DNA from: Acetivibrio ethanolgignens
Lineage (GTDB): Bacteria > Bacillota > Clostridia > Lachnospirales > Lachnospiraceae
Direction: 5' to 3'
Length of the DNA stretch: 45,085 nucleotides
Assembly (NCBI RefSeq): GCF_001461035.1
Contig: NZ_LNAM01000147.1
Span: forward strand, 2,344 to 47,428
Shown: positions 16,856-25,817 of the stretch, piece after piece
Position numbering within the stretch: the stretch's first letter is position 1
Layout: every line of letters begins with the position of its first letter
The notes under the pieces: generated by a model
The model's database searches: none
Told to the model about the DNA's origin: nothing
Seen by the model: only the letters and a program-made list of their open reading frames with translations
Position numbers and translations under genes: made by a program

Positions 16856-18891
16856 TTTTCCCCCATTTCTGACATAAAAGTAAAGGCACATATCCAGACA
16901 GGATTTTCTGCCTGTAAAAGATGATGTTGCCCTGCCTTCCTTGTCCTGCTGACCTGTATTTGTACAAGCTCTTCCTCTTTGATGGAATACAATTCCAATA
17001 TTTCCCTGATTTCACAAATTGTTTCCATACTGACTGCATTAATAACTACACGCATATTCGGATTGACCTGATATAGAGCTGATAATATTTCCTTTAGTCT
17101 GCCGCTGCTCCCTCCAATAAAGGCATGGGTTGGAGCCGGAAGCCTCAAAAAGCCTTCCGGTGCCATGGTGGCAACCACTGATATATTTTCAAGCAGAAGC
17201 TTCTTCCTATTCTTTTCGATTAGTGTAACCGCTTCTTTTTTCTGTTCAATCGCATATACCTGTATCTCGTCAGAGAGACCTGCTATCTCAACGGCAATAG
17301 AGCCTGTACCACTTCCAATGTCATATACAATAGCCTCCTTATGAAGCTGCAGCTTACAGATACTAACCTCCCGTACCTCTTCCTTAGTCATCGGAACCTT
17401 ATCCCGAATAAGCTCTGCATCCTTTATTCCATGAGTTGCCATGCCGGATTCTGCATTCGGATTTTTAATACAGCAAATATAAAGACCTTCTTCTTTTATC
17501 TCACAGCATTCCTTTGGCGTCAATACTTTTATCTGCTGCTCTGGATAAGACAGCTGATAGCCCACCAGAATTTCGCACTCGTTCATCCCTGCTTCCAGCA
17601 ATTGCTTTCCAAGCCTGTTTATATCCTCTGTACCAGACAATAATATAAAGCTTTTCTTTTCTCTTTTAATTTTACGGACCAAATTAGGCAGTTTTTTTCC
17701 ATGTATACTGTATATAGAAGCATCCTGATAGCTTTCACCAATACAGGCTGCCAGATATGCAACTGAGGAAATTCCTGGTAGAATACGGATAGAAGCTTCT
17801 AAATCCCCTGTATCAATTTCAGCCTGCAATGCCTGGTGCAGAGACTGGCAGCCGCTATAGAATCCACTATCTCCAGAAAAAAGAACAACTACCCTTCCGG
17901 TTTCCAATGTAAATTCCTTCTGTTTTTCCTTTAAATACGGGATAATCTGCTCCGCTTTATAATAGGGCTTTTTTTCAAGTCTTGGCTGATATGGAACAAG
18001 CAGCCGTCTGGCACCCAATAAAATATCTGCATTTTCTATTGTCTGGCACACTCCCTTTGTCAGAGTGTTCTGGTCCCCCATTCCCACTCCAGCCAGTATG
18101 ATTTCCAGCTTATCTGGCCGGTCAAGCCTTTTTCCACAAATCTCCTCCAGAATATGACAAATCTCTCCAAAGGAATAGCCCTCATCCTTCTGGAAATGTC
18201 CTATCACATAGACTGGAATTCCCACTCTCCTTGCCGCTTCTATTTTTTCGTAGTAGCCTCCGGCTCTGCCGCTTGCCTTAGTTACCAGACATTTTATCTG
18301 ATACTGATAAAGCATAGCTTCATTCATCTGCATTGTAAAGGGTCCCTGCAGGGCAAGAATCTGCCTTCCTTTAACTCCCTGCTCCCTACAAGCTTCCAGA
18401 CTCTCCATTCCAGGCAAAATCCTTACATAAAGCCTTTGTTTTAATGTTTCTGATATGCAATAGGCTGGCAGTTCCTTACTTCCAATTGTTAGTAAAATAT
18501 TCCCCTCTACCGCCTCCAGTGCCTCTGCACAGGCCTTATGGCTTTCAAAGCAGCGAATTTTTCCATAGCCCGCTTCGACTCCATTTTCTCTCTTGAGACG
18601 GATATAGAGGACCTCCAGCTCCTTCACTGCCCCTTTTATGTTTTCTGTAATTCTATCTGCATAGGGGTGGGTAGCGTCTACTACTACTGCAAACCTTTGT
18701 TTCTCAATAAATTCCCGAATCTCCTCCTGATTCATTCTGCCACTGTGCACTCTTACCAGCGGATGCTCCTTTAGAACAATTTCTCCGTATTCTGTTGCTA
18801 CACATACTGTGTGTCCTATCCCGGATGCCCCCAGGCACTCAGATAGTCTTCTTCCCTCTGTAGTTCCTGCAAATATTAGTATTTCCTTCAA
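16852..18891 (-). CDS. Triple fusion: precorrin-6A reductase (CbiJ) - CbiE - CbiT
   Basis: One 679-residue chain carries three consecutive pathway steps. Residues 1-257 are CbiJ/CobK, which reduces cobalt-precorrin-6A (FAGTTEGRRLSE, VVDATHPYADRI). Residues 262-478 are CbiE, the C5-methyltransferase (LAGVGMGDQNTLT, FSGDSGFYSG, LPGISSVAYLA). Residues 490-679 are CbiT, the C15-methyltransferase and decarboxylase, with the SAM-binding loop YDIGSGTGSIAVE near 523-535 and FIGGSSG near 592. CbiET fusions are common; a CbiJ head on the same chain is less so. The start is TTG at 18891 (GAGG eight bases upstream), inside the cbiH end with a 53-base overlap, which suggests translational coupling. Confidence 0.92.
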   Translation of the reverse strand: MKEILIFAGTTEGRRLSECLGASGIGHTVCVATEYGEIVLKEHPLVRVHSGRMNQEEIREFIEKQRFAVVVDATHPYADRITENIKGAVKELEVLYIRLKRENGVEAGYGKIRCFESHKACAEALEAVEGNILLTIGSKELPAYCISETLKQRLYVRILPGMESLEACREQGVKGRQILALQGPFTMQMNEAMLYQYQIKCLVTKASGRAGGYYEKIEAARRVGIPVYVIGHFQKDEGYSFGEICHILEEICGKRLDRPDKLEIILAGVGMGDQNTLTKGVCQTIENADILLGARRLLVPYQPRLEKKPYYKAEQIIPYLKEKQKEFTLETGRVVVLFSGDSGFYSGCQSLHQALQAEIDTGDLEASIRILPGISSVAYLAACIGESYQDASIYSIHGKKLPNLVRKIKREKKSFILLSGTEDINRLGKQLLEAGMNECEILVGYQLSYPEQQIKVLTPKECCEIKEEGLYICCIKNPNAESGMATHGIKDAELIRDKVPMTKEEVREVSICKLQLHKEAIVYDIGSGTGSIAVEIAGLSDEIQVYAIEQKKEAVTLIEKNRKKLLLENISVVATMAPEGFLRLPAPTHAFIGGSSGRLKEILSALYQVNPNMRVVINAVSMETICEIREILELYSIKEEELVQIQVSRTRKAGQHHLLQAENPVWICAFTFMSEMGEK

Positions 18892-19618
18892 TTTGATAAC
18901 CTCGCTTTGTAATCAGCCTTCCATTTATGATTTCCGAGCCGGAATTGCCTATAAATACAGTTGTAAACATATTTACCTCAGCCTTACTCAGCTCCTCCAG
19001 AGTACAGGTCACAGCCTTTGTTCCTTCTCTTCCTATATTTTCCACATAGCCACATGGCCTTTCCTTCTCTATTTTACGAAGCAGGATATCACAGGCCCTT
19101 TTCAAATAATCCTTTCTTTTATGACTGGATGGATTATAAATGGCAATGGAAAAATCTCCTTCTGCCGCTGCCTTCAGCCTTTTTTCAATGGTTTCCCAGG
19201 GTGTTAAAAGGTCACTCAGGCTAATCACACAAAAATCATGATTTAAGGGTGCTCCTAAGATTGCTGCACCACTGCTTGCTGCTGTAATCCCCGGAATCAC
19301 AATAAGCTCCGTCTCCGGGTAATCCTTCCCTATTTCATACATCAGGGATGCCAGTCCATAGATTCCTGCATCACCACTGCATATCAAAGCGACCTGCTTT
19401 CCCTTGGCAGCTTCTTCAAAGCAAAGCCGACATCGTCCCTCCTCCTGCCGCATCGGTGTAGAGAACAGTTCTTTTTCTACGAACCGTTCTCCTAACAGCT
19501 TAATATACACCGTATAACCAACAATCACTGCTGACTGCTCTAAAGCCTCTATGGCTTCCCCTGTCATCATGTCTTCTCTTCCCGGTCCCATTCCTATGAT
19601 ATAAATCCTATTTCTCAT
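18839..19618 (-). CDS. cbiH: Cobalt-precorrin-3B C17-methyltransferase CbiH
   Basis: This SAM-dependent tetrapyrrole methyltransferase methylates C17 and drives ring contraction of cobalt-precorrin-3. About 259 residues, a single domain without the ferredoxin-like extension seen in some CbiH60 proteins. Motifs: IIGMGPGREDMMTGEA at the N-terminus, ICSGDAGIYGLASL near 83-96, IPGITAASSGAAILGAPL near 110-127, and IYNPSSHKRKDYL near 163. ATG 19618 or TTG 19621 could serve as start, with GGAG upstream. The C-terminus extends 53 bases into the next gene. It follows cbiG with a small overlap. Confidence 0.93.
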   Translation of the reverse strand: MRNRIYIIGMGPGREDMMTGEAIEALEQSAVIVGYTVYIKLLGERFVEKELFSTPMRQEEGRCRLCFEEAAKGKQVALICSGDAGIYGLASLMYEIGKDYPETELIVIPGITAASSGAAILGAPLNHDFCVISLSDLLTPWETIEKRLKAAAEGDFSIAIYNPSSHKRKDYLKRACDILLRKIEKERPCGYVENIGREGTKAVTCTLEELSKAEVNMFTTVFIGNSGSEIINGRLITKRGYQIEGNTNICRNYRGKKTI

Positions 19619-20675
19619 CAAATTTAATTCTCCATTCTCTTCTGGCCGCTGCTATCGTCATTCCATCCTGTGCATACTTTTCATATATAAGCCTTCCTAA
19701 AGGCTCACAGGCCTTCAATGCCGCACGCTCACATACATTGTCAACACCTACTTTTTTCTTTACAAAGGCAGAGGAATGAAAGTCTCCGGTAAGCTCCATA
19801 AGCTCCTGCGAAGAATAAGTAAGAAAGGGTATGTTGTTTTTTCTGCTCCAGTCAAGGAATCCCTTCTCCTCTTTCTTTTGCTCAATAGAAGCCAGAGCCA
19901 GAAGCTGACAGACAGAAATCCCCAGCTTATCCATTGTTTGAAAAATCAAAGTTTCTATTTTATCTGCTTCCTTTCCCTTTCTACAGCCCATTCCTATCAC
20001 ATATTCCCTCGGCTTTAGTAAAAGAACTGCAGCAAAGGACCTCTCTTCTGCTGTTATCACAACATCCACAGGCTGCCGGGGTGGATACTCTAAAATCCTT
20101 ATCTCCCCCGGTATTTTTTCCTCTGTCCTTCTATGTCCCGTCTCTATAGACATGGTAATTTGTTCTCCGGCAAGTACCTTTGCAGATACCCTCGCAATTC
20201 CTTCTCTATTCACAATATACAAGCCATTCTTTTTTGCGAACAAATCTACTGCAAACTTTTTATTGATATCTGTAGCCGTTGTAATTACTGGCACTGCACC
20301 TGTTTTTTGTGAAATCCGTTCAGCCAGCTCATTAGCTCCTCCCATATGTCCTGACAGAATGGGAATGACATAGCTTCCTTTCTCATCCATCACAAGCACC
20401 GGACTATCGCATAGCTTGTTCCTAATAACTGGTGCTATCGCTCTGACCGCAATCCCACAGGCTCCAATAAAAAGCAACCCGTTTTTTTCTTCCATCTGCC
20501 CCCTTACAAAGCTTTCAAGTTCTGGATCTACAAAGCAAACGGAACAGTCAGTTTTTTTCTCCAGACTAGCTCTGCATTTTGTAAACAGCGAAATATCCTC
20601 GTCCTCCCAGATCTCTTTTAGCTTTTCCGAAAGAGTGATTCCTTTTTCCGTAAAGCTAATCACAGTTAAACTCAT
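19608..20675 (-). CDS. cbiG: Cobalt-precorrin-5A hydrolase CbiG
   Basis: CbiG opens the delta-lactone ring of cobalt-precorrin-5A and releases acetaldehyde, the hallmark step of the oxygen-independent pathway. The 355 residues show the N-terminal domain (FIGACGIAVRAIAPVIRNK near 73-91, VIPILSGHMGGANELA near 106-121) and the C-terminal domain (YVIGMGCRKGKEADKIE near 225, LASIEQKKEEKGF near 260). The start overlaps the cbiF stop as ATGA. The C-terminal MTIAAARREWRIKF is typical of the family. Confidence 0.93.
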   Translation of the reverse strand: MSLTVISFTEKGITLSEKLKEIWEDEDISLFTKCRASLEKKTDCSVCFVDPELESFVRGQMEEKNGLLFIGACGIAVRAIAPVIRNKLCDSPVLVMDEKGSYVIPILSGHMGGANELAERISQKTGAVPVITTATDINKKFAVDLFAKKNGLYIVNREGIARVSAKVLAGEQITMSIETGHRRTEEKIPGEIRILEYPPRQPVDVVITAEERSFAAVLLLKPREYVIGMGCRKGKEADKIETLIFQTMDKLGISVCQLLALASIEQKKEEKGFLDWSRKNNIPFLTYSSQELMELTGDFHSSAFVKKKVGVDNVCERAALKACEPLGRLIYEKYAQDGMTIAAARREWRIKFDEK

Positions 20676-21439
20676 TTTACGTCTTCCCTTGCCCTTCTGA
20701 ATTCTGTTGAAAAATCAGCCGCATACAGCCTTGATTTTTTATAGTTCCGATGAGCAACAGCCTCTCCTACCAATATCAGAGCGGTCTTTGTAATCCCATG
20801 CTTTTTGGCTGTTCTGGCTAAATCTTCTATCGTACCTACAAAAGCCTTTTCCTCCGGCCAGGTTGCCTTATAGATAATCGCTGCCGGTGTTTCTTTAGGA
20901 TATCCCCCTAAAATTAATTTTTTGCTTAATTCCTCAAGCATTCCTGTACTTAAATAAATCGCCATAGATGCCTGGTGTAGCGCAAGACTTTCAATGCTTT
21001 CCTTTGGCGGTACACTGGTTCTTCCTGCCATTCTTGTAATAATGAGTGTCTGGGAAACTCCCGGCAGAGTATACTCCAGATTTAAAGAGGAAGCTGCCCC
21101 AAAGCAGGCACTGACCCCCGGACAGCTTTCGTAGGAAATCCCCCTCTTCTCCAGCTCATCCATCTGCTCCCGCACAGCCCCATAGATACTCGGGTCTCCT
21201 GTATGAAGACGAATGACCATTTTTCCCTCTTTATCTGCCTGCTCCATAATTGCAATTATTTCCTCAAGCACCAGGCTGGCACTGTTATAAATTTTACATT
21301 CTGCCCCTGCGTAATCCAAAAGCTCCGGGTTTACCAGGGAACCGGCATAAATAATTACATCTGCCTGGCAAAGCAGACGCATTCCACGAACTGTTATTAA
21401 ATCTGCTGCCCCTGTTCCTGCTCCAACAAAATAAACCAT
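20672..21439 (-). CDS. cbiF: Cobalt-precorrin-4 C11-methyltransferase CbiF
   Basis: This SAM-dependent methyltransferase acts on C11 of cobalt-precorrin-4. The 255 residues contain FVGAGTGAADLITVRG at the start, VIIYAGSLVNPELL near 29-42, LHTGDPSIYGAVREQMDEL near 78-96, CPGVSACFGAASSLNLEYTLPG near 105-126 and a YKATWPEEKAF segment near 190. AAGGAGG lies seven bases upstream of the ATG, so the start is secure even though it lies 43 bases inside the end of cbiD. The long overlap implies coupled translation. Confidence 0.94.
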   Translation of the reverse strand: MVYFVGAGTGAADLITVRGMRLLCQADVIIYAGSLVNPELLDYAGAECKIYNSASLVLEEIIAIMEQADKEGKMVIRLHTGDPSIYGAVREQMDELEKRGISYESCPGVSACFGAASSLNLEYTLPGVSQTLIITRMAGRTSVPPKESIESLALHQASMAIYLSTGMLEELSKKLILGGYPKETPAAIIYKATWPEEKAFVGTIEDLARTAKKHGITKTALILVGEAVAHRNYKKSRLYAADFSTEFRRAREDVK

Positions 21440-22515
21440 TTTTCTGCCTCCTTGCTTTTTGCTAATTCGCCAAACTCATTTGCATACATAATGCAGTCTA
21501 TCTTAAGCTTTCCCAAAGCCCGTCTGTCCAGATAATAACAGATACGCTCCATAGCGTAATCCATAACCTTCCTGCGTTTTCCCTCTTTCTCTAAAAGCCT
21601 GACTGCTTCCTCTGTAGTTACACAAAAAAAAATCTCTCGGCTGCAGGCAGGATTTACCCCCGCTTTCATGGCAAAGGCTGCCAGCAGCTCCATTCTGCAA
21701 TCACTCTCCCTAGAATGGGTATTCATAATCCCACCGGCCAGCTTAATTAGCTTTCCAATATGTCCTGTGAGGAGCAGCCTCTGAAAGCCCAGTTCCACTG
21801 CCATATCTATGGTAGCTCCAATAAAGTTACTGCACTTCACGCTTTTATCCAAATCATAACCATAGGTTCTTTTCATAAAATCAAGACCATAATTTCCCGG
21901 AGAAACTGCTACATAATCAAAGCCTTCTGCCCTTCTCTGCTTTAATTCTACCCGAATGGTATCCAAAATCGCCTGATTGCTCATAGGCTCTACAATCCCA
22001 CTGGTTCCCAGAATAGATATCCCGCCGACAATTCCAAGCCTTGGATTAAAAGTCTGTGCCGCCAGTTGCCCACCCTCTGGCACAGATATTTCAACCCTTA
22101 GGCATCCTCTGTAATCTGCAAGCTCACATACCTCTAAGACCTCTTTTTTTATCATTTCCCTTGGCACATGATTGATGGCCGCACTCCCCACCGGCTGGTC
22201 AAGACCAGGCTTTGTAACCCGTCCTACACCGACTCCGCCATCAATATAGATTTCCTGGCCAATCTCTTTTTCAAAAGAAACCCTTGCATAAATTAAAGCC
22301 CCTGTTGTAATATCCGGGTCATCACCACCGTCCTTTTTTACTGCACAGCTAACCTCACTCTCGCTGCGGGTAATGTCCTCAAGCCCAGCCGTGTACAAAA
22401 GCCCTTTCGGCGTCTCTATTGTAATTTCCGTCTTTTGTTTTCCTGTCAGAAGCATGTAAGCGGCTGCCTTTGCAGCTGCAGCCGCACAGCTCCCTGTAGT
22501 AAAGCCATAGCGCAT
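21397..22515 (-). CDS. cbiD: Cobalt-precorrin-5B C1-methyltransferase CbiD
   Basis: CbiD methylates C1 of the corrin precursor in the anaerobic pathway. The 372-residue protein opens with MRYGFTTGSCAAAAAKAAA, the family signature. DGGDDPDITTGALIYA follows near 61-76, then GGVGVGRVTKPGLDQPVG near 88-105, GGISILGTSGIVEPMS near 165-180 and LTGHIGKLIKLAGGIMNTHS near 248-267. Length is normal. AAGGAAG precedes the ATG. It follows cbiC by three bases and overlaps cbiF by 43. Confidence 0.95.
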   Translation of the reverse strand: MRYGFTTGSCAAAAAKAAAYMLLTGKQKTEITIETPKGLLYTAGLEDITRSESEVSCAVKKDGGDDPDITTGALIYARVSFEKEIGQEIYIDGGVGVGRVTKPGLDQPVGSAAINHVPREMIKKEVLEVCELADYRGCLRVEISVPEGGQLAAQTFNPRLGIVGGISILGTSGIVEPMSNQAILDTIRVELKQRRAEGFDYVAVSPGNYGLDFMKRTYGYDLDKSVKCSNFIGATIDMAVELGFQRLLLTGHIGKLIKLAGGIMNTHSRESDCRMELLAAFAMKAGVNPACSREIFFCVTTEEAVRLLEKEGKRRKVMDYAMERICYYLDRRALGKLKIDCIMYANEFGELAKSKEAEKWFILLEQEQGQQI

Positions 22516-22518
22516 TTT

Positions 22519-23157
22519 CTACTTCCTTTCCATCTCATATAAAAGGGCATTACAGATAGCTGCTGCCACATTACTGCCGCCCTTCCTTCCACGATTTACA
22601 ATGTAAGGAATATCGGTTTCCATAATCAGCTCCTTCGCCGCCTCTACATTGACAAAGCCCACCGGAACTCCAATAATAAATGCTGGTCTCCAGCTTCCCT
22701 TCTGTATCATCTCATATAGCTGTAACAAAGCGGTAGGAGCATTGCCAATTGCAAAAATAACCGGTCCTGTAAGCTCTGCGGCCATCTCCATGCTGACAGC
22801 TGCCCGGGTTGTTCCCCTTTCTTTTGCCAGAGCTGCCACTCTTTCTTGTGCCATAAAACAATGGGCCTCTCCACCAAAGCCCGCCAGGAGTCTTTTATTA
22901 ATCCCAGCAAGAGCCATATTCGTATCCGTCACAATGCCGGCTCCTTTTCCTATCAACTCCTTTGCAATAGCAACAGCATCCTTAGAATAACAAAGGGTTC
23001 TCGTATAATCAAAATCTGCACTGGTATGTATCACCCGTTTCGTAATCATCTCCTGTTCCCTGGGAAGCCTTATGCCTCTAAAAGAAAGCTCCTGTGAAAT
23101 AATCTCAAAGCTTCTTTTTTCGATTTCCTCTGGTAATAAGTGCTCTATCATCTTCAA
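22519..23157 (-). CDS. cbiC: Cobalt-precorrin-8 methylmutase CbiC
   Basis: CbiC moves the methyl group from C11 to C12 to give cobyrinate. The 212-residue protein carries the catalytic histidine in VIHTSADFDY near residue 49. Other family segments are VTDTNMALAGINK near 81-93, AIGNAPTALLQL near 137-148 and GVPVGFVNVEAAKE near 164-177. The likely start is the TTG at 23157 (GGAG seven bases upstream, overlapping the upstream stop as TTGA). The in-frame ATG at 23151 sits too far from the SD. Confidence 0.94.
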   Translation of the reverse strand: MKMIEHLLPEEIEKRSFEIISQELSFRGIRLPREQEMITKRVIHTSADFDYTRTLCYSKDAVAIAKELIGKGAGIVTDTNMALAGINKRLLAGFGGEAHCFMAQERVAALAKERGTTRAAVSMEMAAELTGPVIFAIGNAPTALLQLYEMIQKGSWRPAFIIGVPVGFVNVEAAKELIMETDIPYIVNRGRKGGSNVAAAICNALLYEMERK

Positions 23158-24182
23158 AGTATTTCTCCTATCGTCCTTAGTAAAATGTCATTATCCTCCC
23201 TCTTCCTTACGGAAATCCTATAATACCCACTGGACAGGCCTCTGAAATTTTGGCAGTCCCGAAGCAGTATTCCCCGCTCTAAAAGCTTCTCATATAGCAA
23301 AGCCTTACTGTACACAAGAATAAAATCAGCTGCTCCCGGAAATACCAAAAGTCCCAGCTGCTCCAGCCCTTCTGACAGATAGTTTCTTTCTTTTTTCACA
23401 TAGGCTTTTGTTTCCTGTACAAAGACTGTCTGCTCTGCACAGATACAGCCTGCCGCCTGGGCAAAGGTTGATAAATTCCACTCTGGAAGCTGTCTTTCTA
23501 TCCTTTTTAAAAGCTGTCGATTACAAGAAACCAGATATCCCAGTCGCACACCGGGGATTCCATATATTTTAGTAAAGGCCCGCACAAGCAAAAGCCTGTC
23601 ATATTTCTCAAGCTCCGGCAGTACAGATGCCTTTTCTTCACAAAATTCAATAAAGCATTCATCCAGCACTACCCAGATGCCCTTATCCTGACAATGGTTT
23701 AAAAGACATTCCAAATATGCTTTGCCAATTAACCTCCCCGTCGGATTATTCGGATTGGCAAGGAAAACAATATCTACCTCCTCTGTCAGAAGCTTAAAAA
23801 GCTCTTCCCCAGGTAAAAAATCATTTTCCTTCTTCATCGTATAATACAGGATTTCTCCCGGTACTGCCTCTGCTGCATACTCATAACCATAAAAGGATGG
23901 TACAGGAATAACCGTTTTTCTCGGAGCAATTGTATGAACAAGCCCCATAAAAAGCTCAGAGGCTCCATTTCCAAAGAGCAGATAATCCTCCGGTACAGAC
24001 AAAGCCCTGCTGACCACTTTCTTTAGCTTCTCTGCCTGGATATCAGGGTAGCTGCTGCAAAGTTCTACGGCTTCCTTTAGACTAGTCCTTACTGCTTCTG
24101 GCATTCCAAGAGGATTTACATTGACTGAAAAATCCAGGCTGACCTGATTTCTGTAAATATCACCACCATGTATGTCCTTCAT
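23154..24182 (-). CDS. cobD: L-threonine-O-3-phosphate decarboxylase-like aminotransferase (CobD type)
   Basis: This PLP enzyme of the histidinol-phosphate aminotransferase fold is placed to make (R)-1-aminopropan-2-ol phosphate, the linker used by CbiB. The 342 residues show the N-terminal HGGDIYRNQVSLDFSVNVNPLG typical of CobD, FLANPNNPTGRLI near 149-161, DECFIEF near 188 and the PLP lysine in RAFTKIYGIPGVRLGY near 205-220. AAAGGAGG sits before the ATG. Histidinol-phosphate aminotransferase activity is the alternative, but its place between cbiB and cbiC strongly favours cobalamin synthesis. No threonine kinase gene is present here. Confidence 0.88.
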   Translation of the reverse strand: MKDIHGGDIYRNQVSLDFSVNVNPLGMPEAVRTSLKEAVELCSSYPDIQAEKLKKVVSRALSVPEDYLLFGNGASELFMGLVHTIAPRKTVIPVPSFYGYEYAAEAVPGEILYYTMKKENDFLPGEELFKLLTEEVDIVFLANPNNPTGRLIGKAYLECLLNHCQDKGIWVVLDECFIEFCEEKASVLPELEKYDRLLLVRAFTKIYGIPGVRLGYLVSCNRQLLKRIERQLPEWNLSTFAQAAGCICAEQTVFVQETKAYVKKERNYLSEGLEQLGLLVFPGAADFILVYSKALLYEKLLERGILLRDCQNFRGLSSGYYRISVRKREDNDILLRTIGEIL

Positions 24183-24194
24183 CCCTTACCTCCT

Positions 24195-25169
24195 TTAAAT
24201 CAAAGATATGGCTGCCATCAAAAAAAGGCTCAAAACCTCACACATCCATGCTGTCATATACATCAGCTGATTAGTCCGCCAGATATCTTCATATTCCACT
24301 CCTCTTATCCGGTCTCCTATGTAAGGCTTCCTTACTATTTTGCCAAAATAAGTGGCATCTCCAGCCAGCTGTATTCCAAGAGCTCCGGCACATACTGCCT
24401 CTGTCTGTGCTGAATTAGGACTGGCATGATTTCTTTTATCCCTTCTATATATATAACAGGCTCTCCTTCCTGAAAAGCTCTTTCCACCACAAAAGGCTGC
24501 AAAAATCATAAAGTATGCACTTATCCTTGCAGGAATAAAATTTACAGCATCATCCAATTTTGCAGCAGCTCTTCCAAAATACAGATATTTGTCATTTTTA
24601 TAGCCAATCATAGAATCCATGGTATTTACTGCTTTATAAAAGAAGCCCAGCACAGGCCCTCCAAGAGCTGTATACAGCATTGGTGCAATTACACCATCCG
24701 AGGTATTCTCTGCCACAGTTTCTATCGCTGCCTTTGCTACTCCCTCTTCATTTAAAACAGCGGTATCCCTGCCTACAATCATGGAAACTGCCTTTCTTGC
24801 CTTTTCCAGATTTCCCTCCTTCAGCTCCTTATATACCTTCATACTTTCCACCCGCAGACATTTCACAGCCAACAGCTGATAGGTCATTATTGCTTCTATT
24901 ATAACTCCCATACAGGGATGAAGCTTATAGGCTCCTACTAAAATTAGTGCTGCTAAGGTAACACTCGCCACCAGTACTACAGCTGTAAGAAAAACTCCTT
25001 TTTTTAGTTCACCTTTTTCATCTCTGCTGCAAGTTCTGCCTAACAGGCGTTTTTCCAGTCCCGCTATCAAGGCTCCTATCGCCCGTACCGGATGAGGAAG
25101 CCAGTACGGGTCCCCCAGCAGCAGGTCCAAAAGAAAGCCTGCAAAAAAAGCTTGCATATGATAAATCAT
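24195..25169 (-). CDS. cbiB: Adenosylcobinamide-phosphate synthase CbiB
   Basis: This integral membrane protein attaches aminopropanol phosphate to adenosylcobyric acid. The 324-residue protein has the N-terminal FAGFLLDLLLGDPYWLPHPVRAIG signature, GRDTAVLNEEGVAKAAIETVAENTSDGV near 152-179 and KAVNTMDSMIGYKNDKYLYFG near 198-218. SPNSAQTEAVCAGALGIQLAG lies near 255. About five hydrophobic segments are present. Its ATG overlaps the stop of the phosphatase gene (ATGA). Confidence 0.95.
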   Translation of the reverse strand: MIYHMQAFFAGFLLDLLLGDPYWLPHPVRAIGALIAGLEKRLLGRTCSRDEKGELKKGVFLTAVVLVASVTLAALILVGAYKLHPCMGVIIEAIMTYQLLAVKCLRVESMKVYKELKEGNLEKARKAVSMIVGRDTAVLNEEGVAKAAIETVAENTSDGVIAPMLYTALGGPVLGFFYKAVNTMDSMIGYKNDKYLYFGRAAAKLDDAVNFIPARISAYFMIFAAFCGGKSFSGRRACYIYRRDKRNHASPNSAQTEAVCAGALGIQLAGDATYFGKIVRKPYIGDRIRGVEYEDIWRTNQLMYMTAWMCEVLSLFLMAAISLI

Positions 25170-25798
25170 AATCTCATTCTCCTTAGTTCCACAATAGCAG
25201 GCTCCTCTAAGCAGCCTGCCAGTGTAGCTGTATAGCCGCCACCATTAGAAACCTGATAATCAAAATACTGGCCGCCGCAATACTTGTTCAGTACAGCCAT
25301 AATCGTGCCACCATGCACTACCATTCCTACAGTCTTTGAACTATTCTGGTTCTCTTTTGTAAGCGTAGATAGCTCCTTTAGCATTCTTTGAAAGCCACAG
25401 CCAGAACGCAGTTTAAAAGCCTCCTGACTCTCTCCCTCCGGAAAAGGAAGGGTGCCATTACTCTCAAGCCATGTCTGATACCGCATATCACCCTTAAGCT
25501 CCCGGTAATTCTTTCCTTCAAAGACACCGAAATCTATCTCTTTCCATTCTGGAATAATAACAGCCTCTTTGTCCGGATAAAGCAGCCTGGCAGACTCCAG
25601 GCACCGCTTCATGGGACTTGTAAACAAATAATCTATCTGTTGGTAACAGCCTTTTTCCTTAAGCCTTAACAGCTCTTTTTTTCCTTCCCGGCTAAGGGGC
25701 TCATCCTCTCTTCCAAGATAGCGTTGCTCCTTATTCGACTCCGTAGCTCCGTGACGGATAAATACCAGCTTTATTTGATTTTCCGGCTGATTCCACAT
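25166..25798 (-). CDS. cobC: Histidine phosphatase, probable alpha-ribazole phosphatase CobC
   Basis: This phosphoglycerate-mutase-like phosphatase of 210 residues has the phospho-histidine motif FIRHGATESN near residue 13, a conserved acid in EIDFGVFEGKNY near 87 and the second catalytic histidine in MVVHGGTIMAVL near 160. Within this operon the expected reaction is removal of phosphate from alpha-ribazole phosphate or from cobalamin phosphate after CobS. The fold alone is not substrate-specific. It lies between cobS and cbiB. Confidence 0.85.
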   Translation of the reverse strand: MWNQPENQIKLVFIRHGATESNKEQRYLGREDEPLSREGKKELLRLKEKGCYQQIDYLFTSPMKRCLESARLLYPDKEAVIIPEWKEIDFGVFEGKNYRELKGDMRYQTWLESNGTLPFPEGESQEAFKLRSGCGFQRMLKELSTLTKENQNSSKTVGMVVHGGTIMAVLNKYCGGQYFDYQVSNGGGYTATLAGCLEEPAIVELRRMRL

Positions 25799-25817
25799 AG
25801 GCTGCCCATGACCTCCT

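Noticed and set aside
16852-18891. Frameshift artefact as explanation of the CbiJ-E-T fusion
   Set aside because: The reading frame is continuous, and the linkers at about 257-262 and 478-490 are short and natural, with no odd codon stretch. Fusion is the simpler reading.
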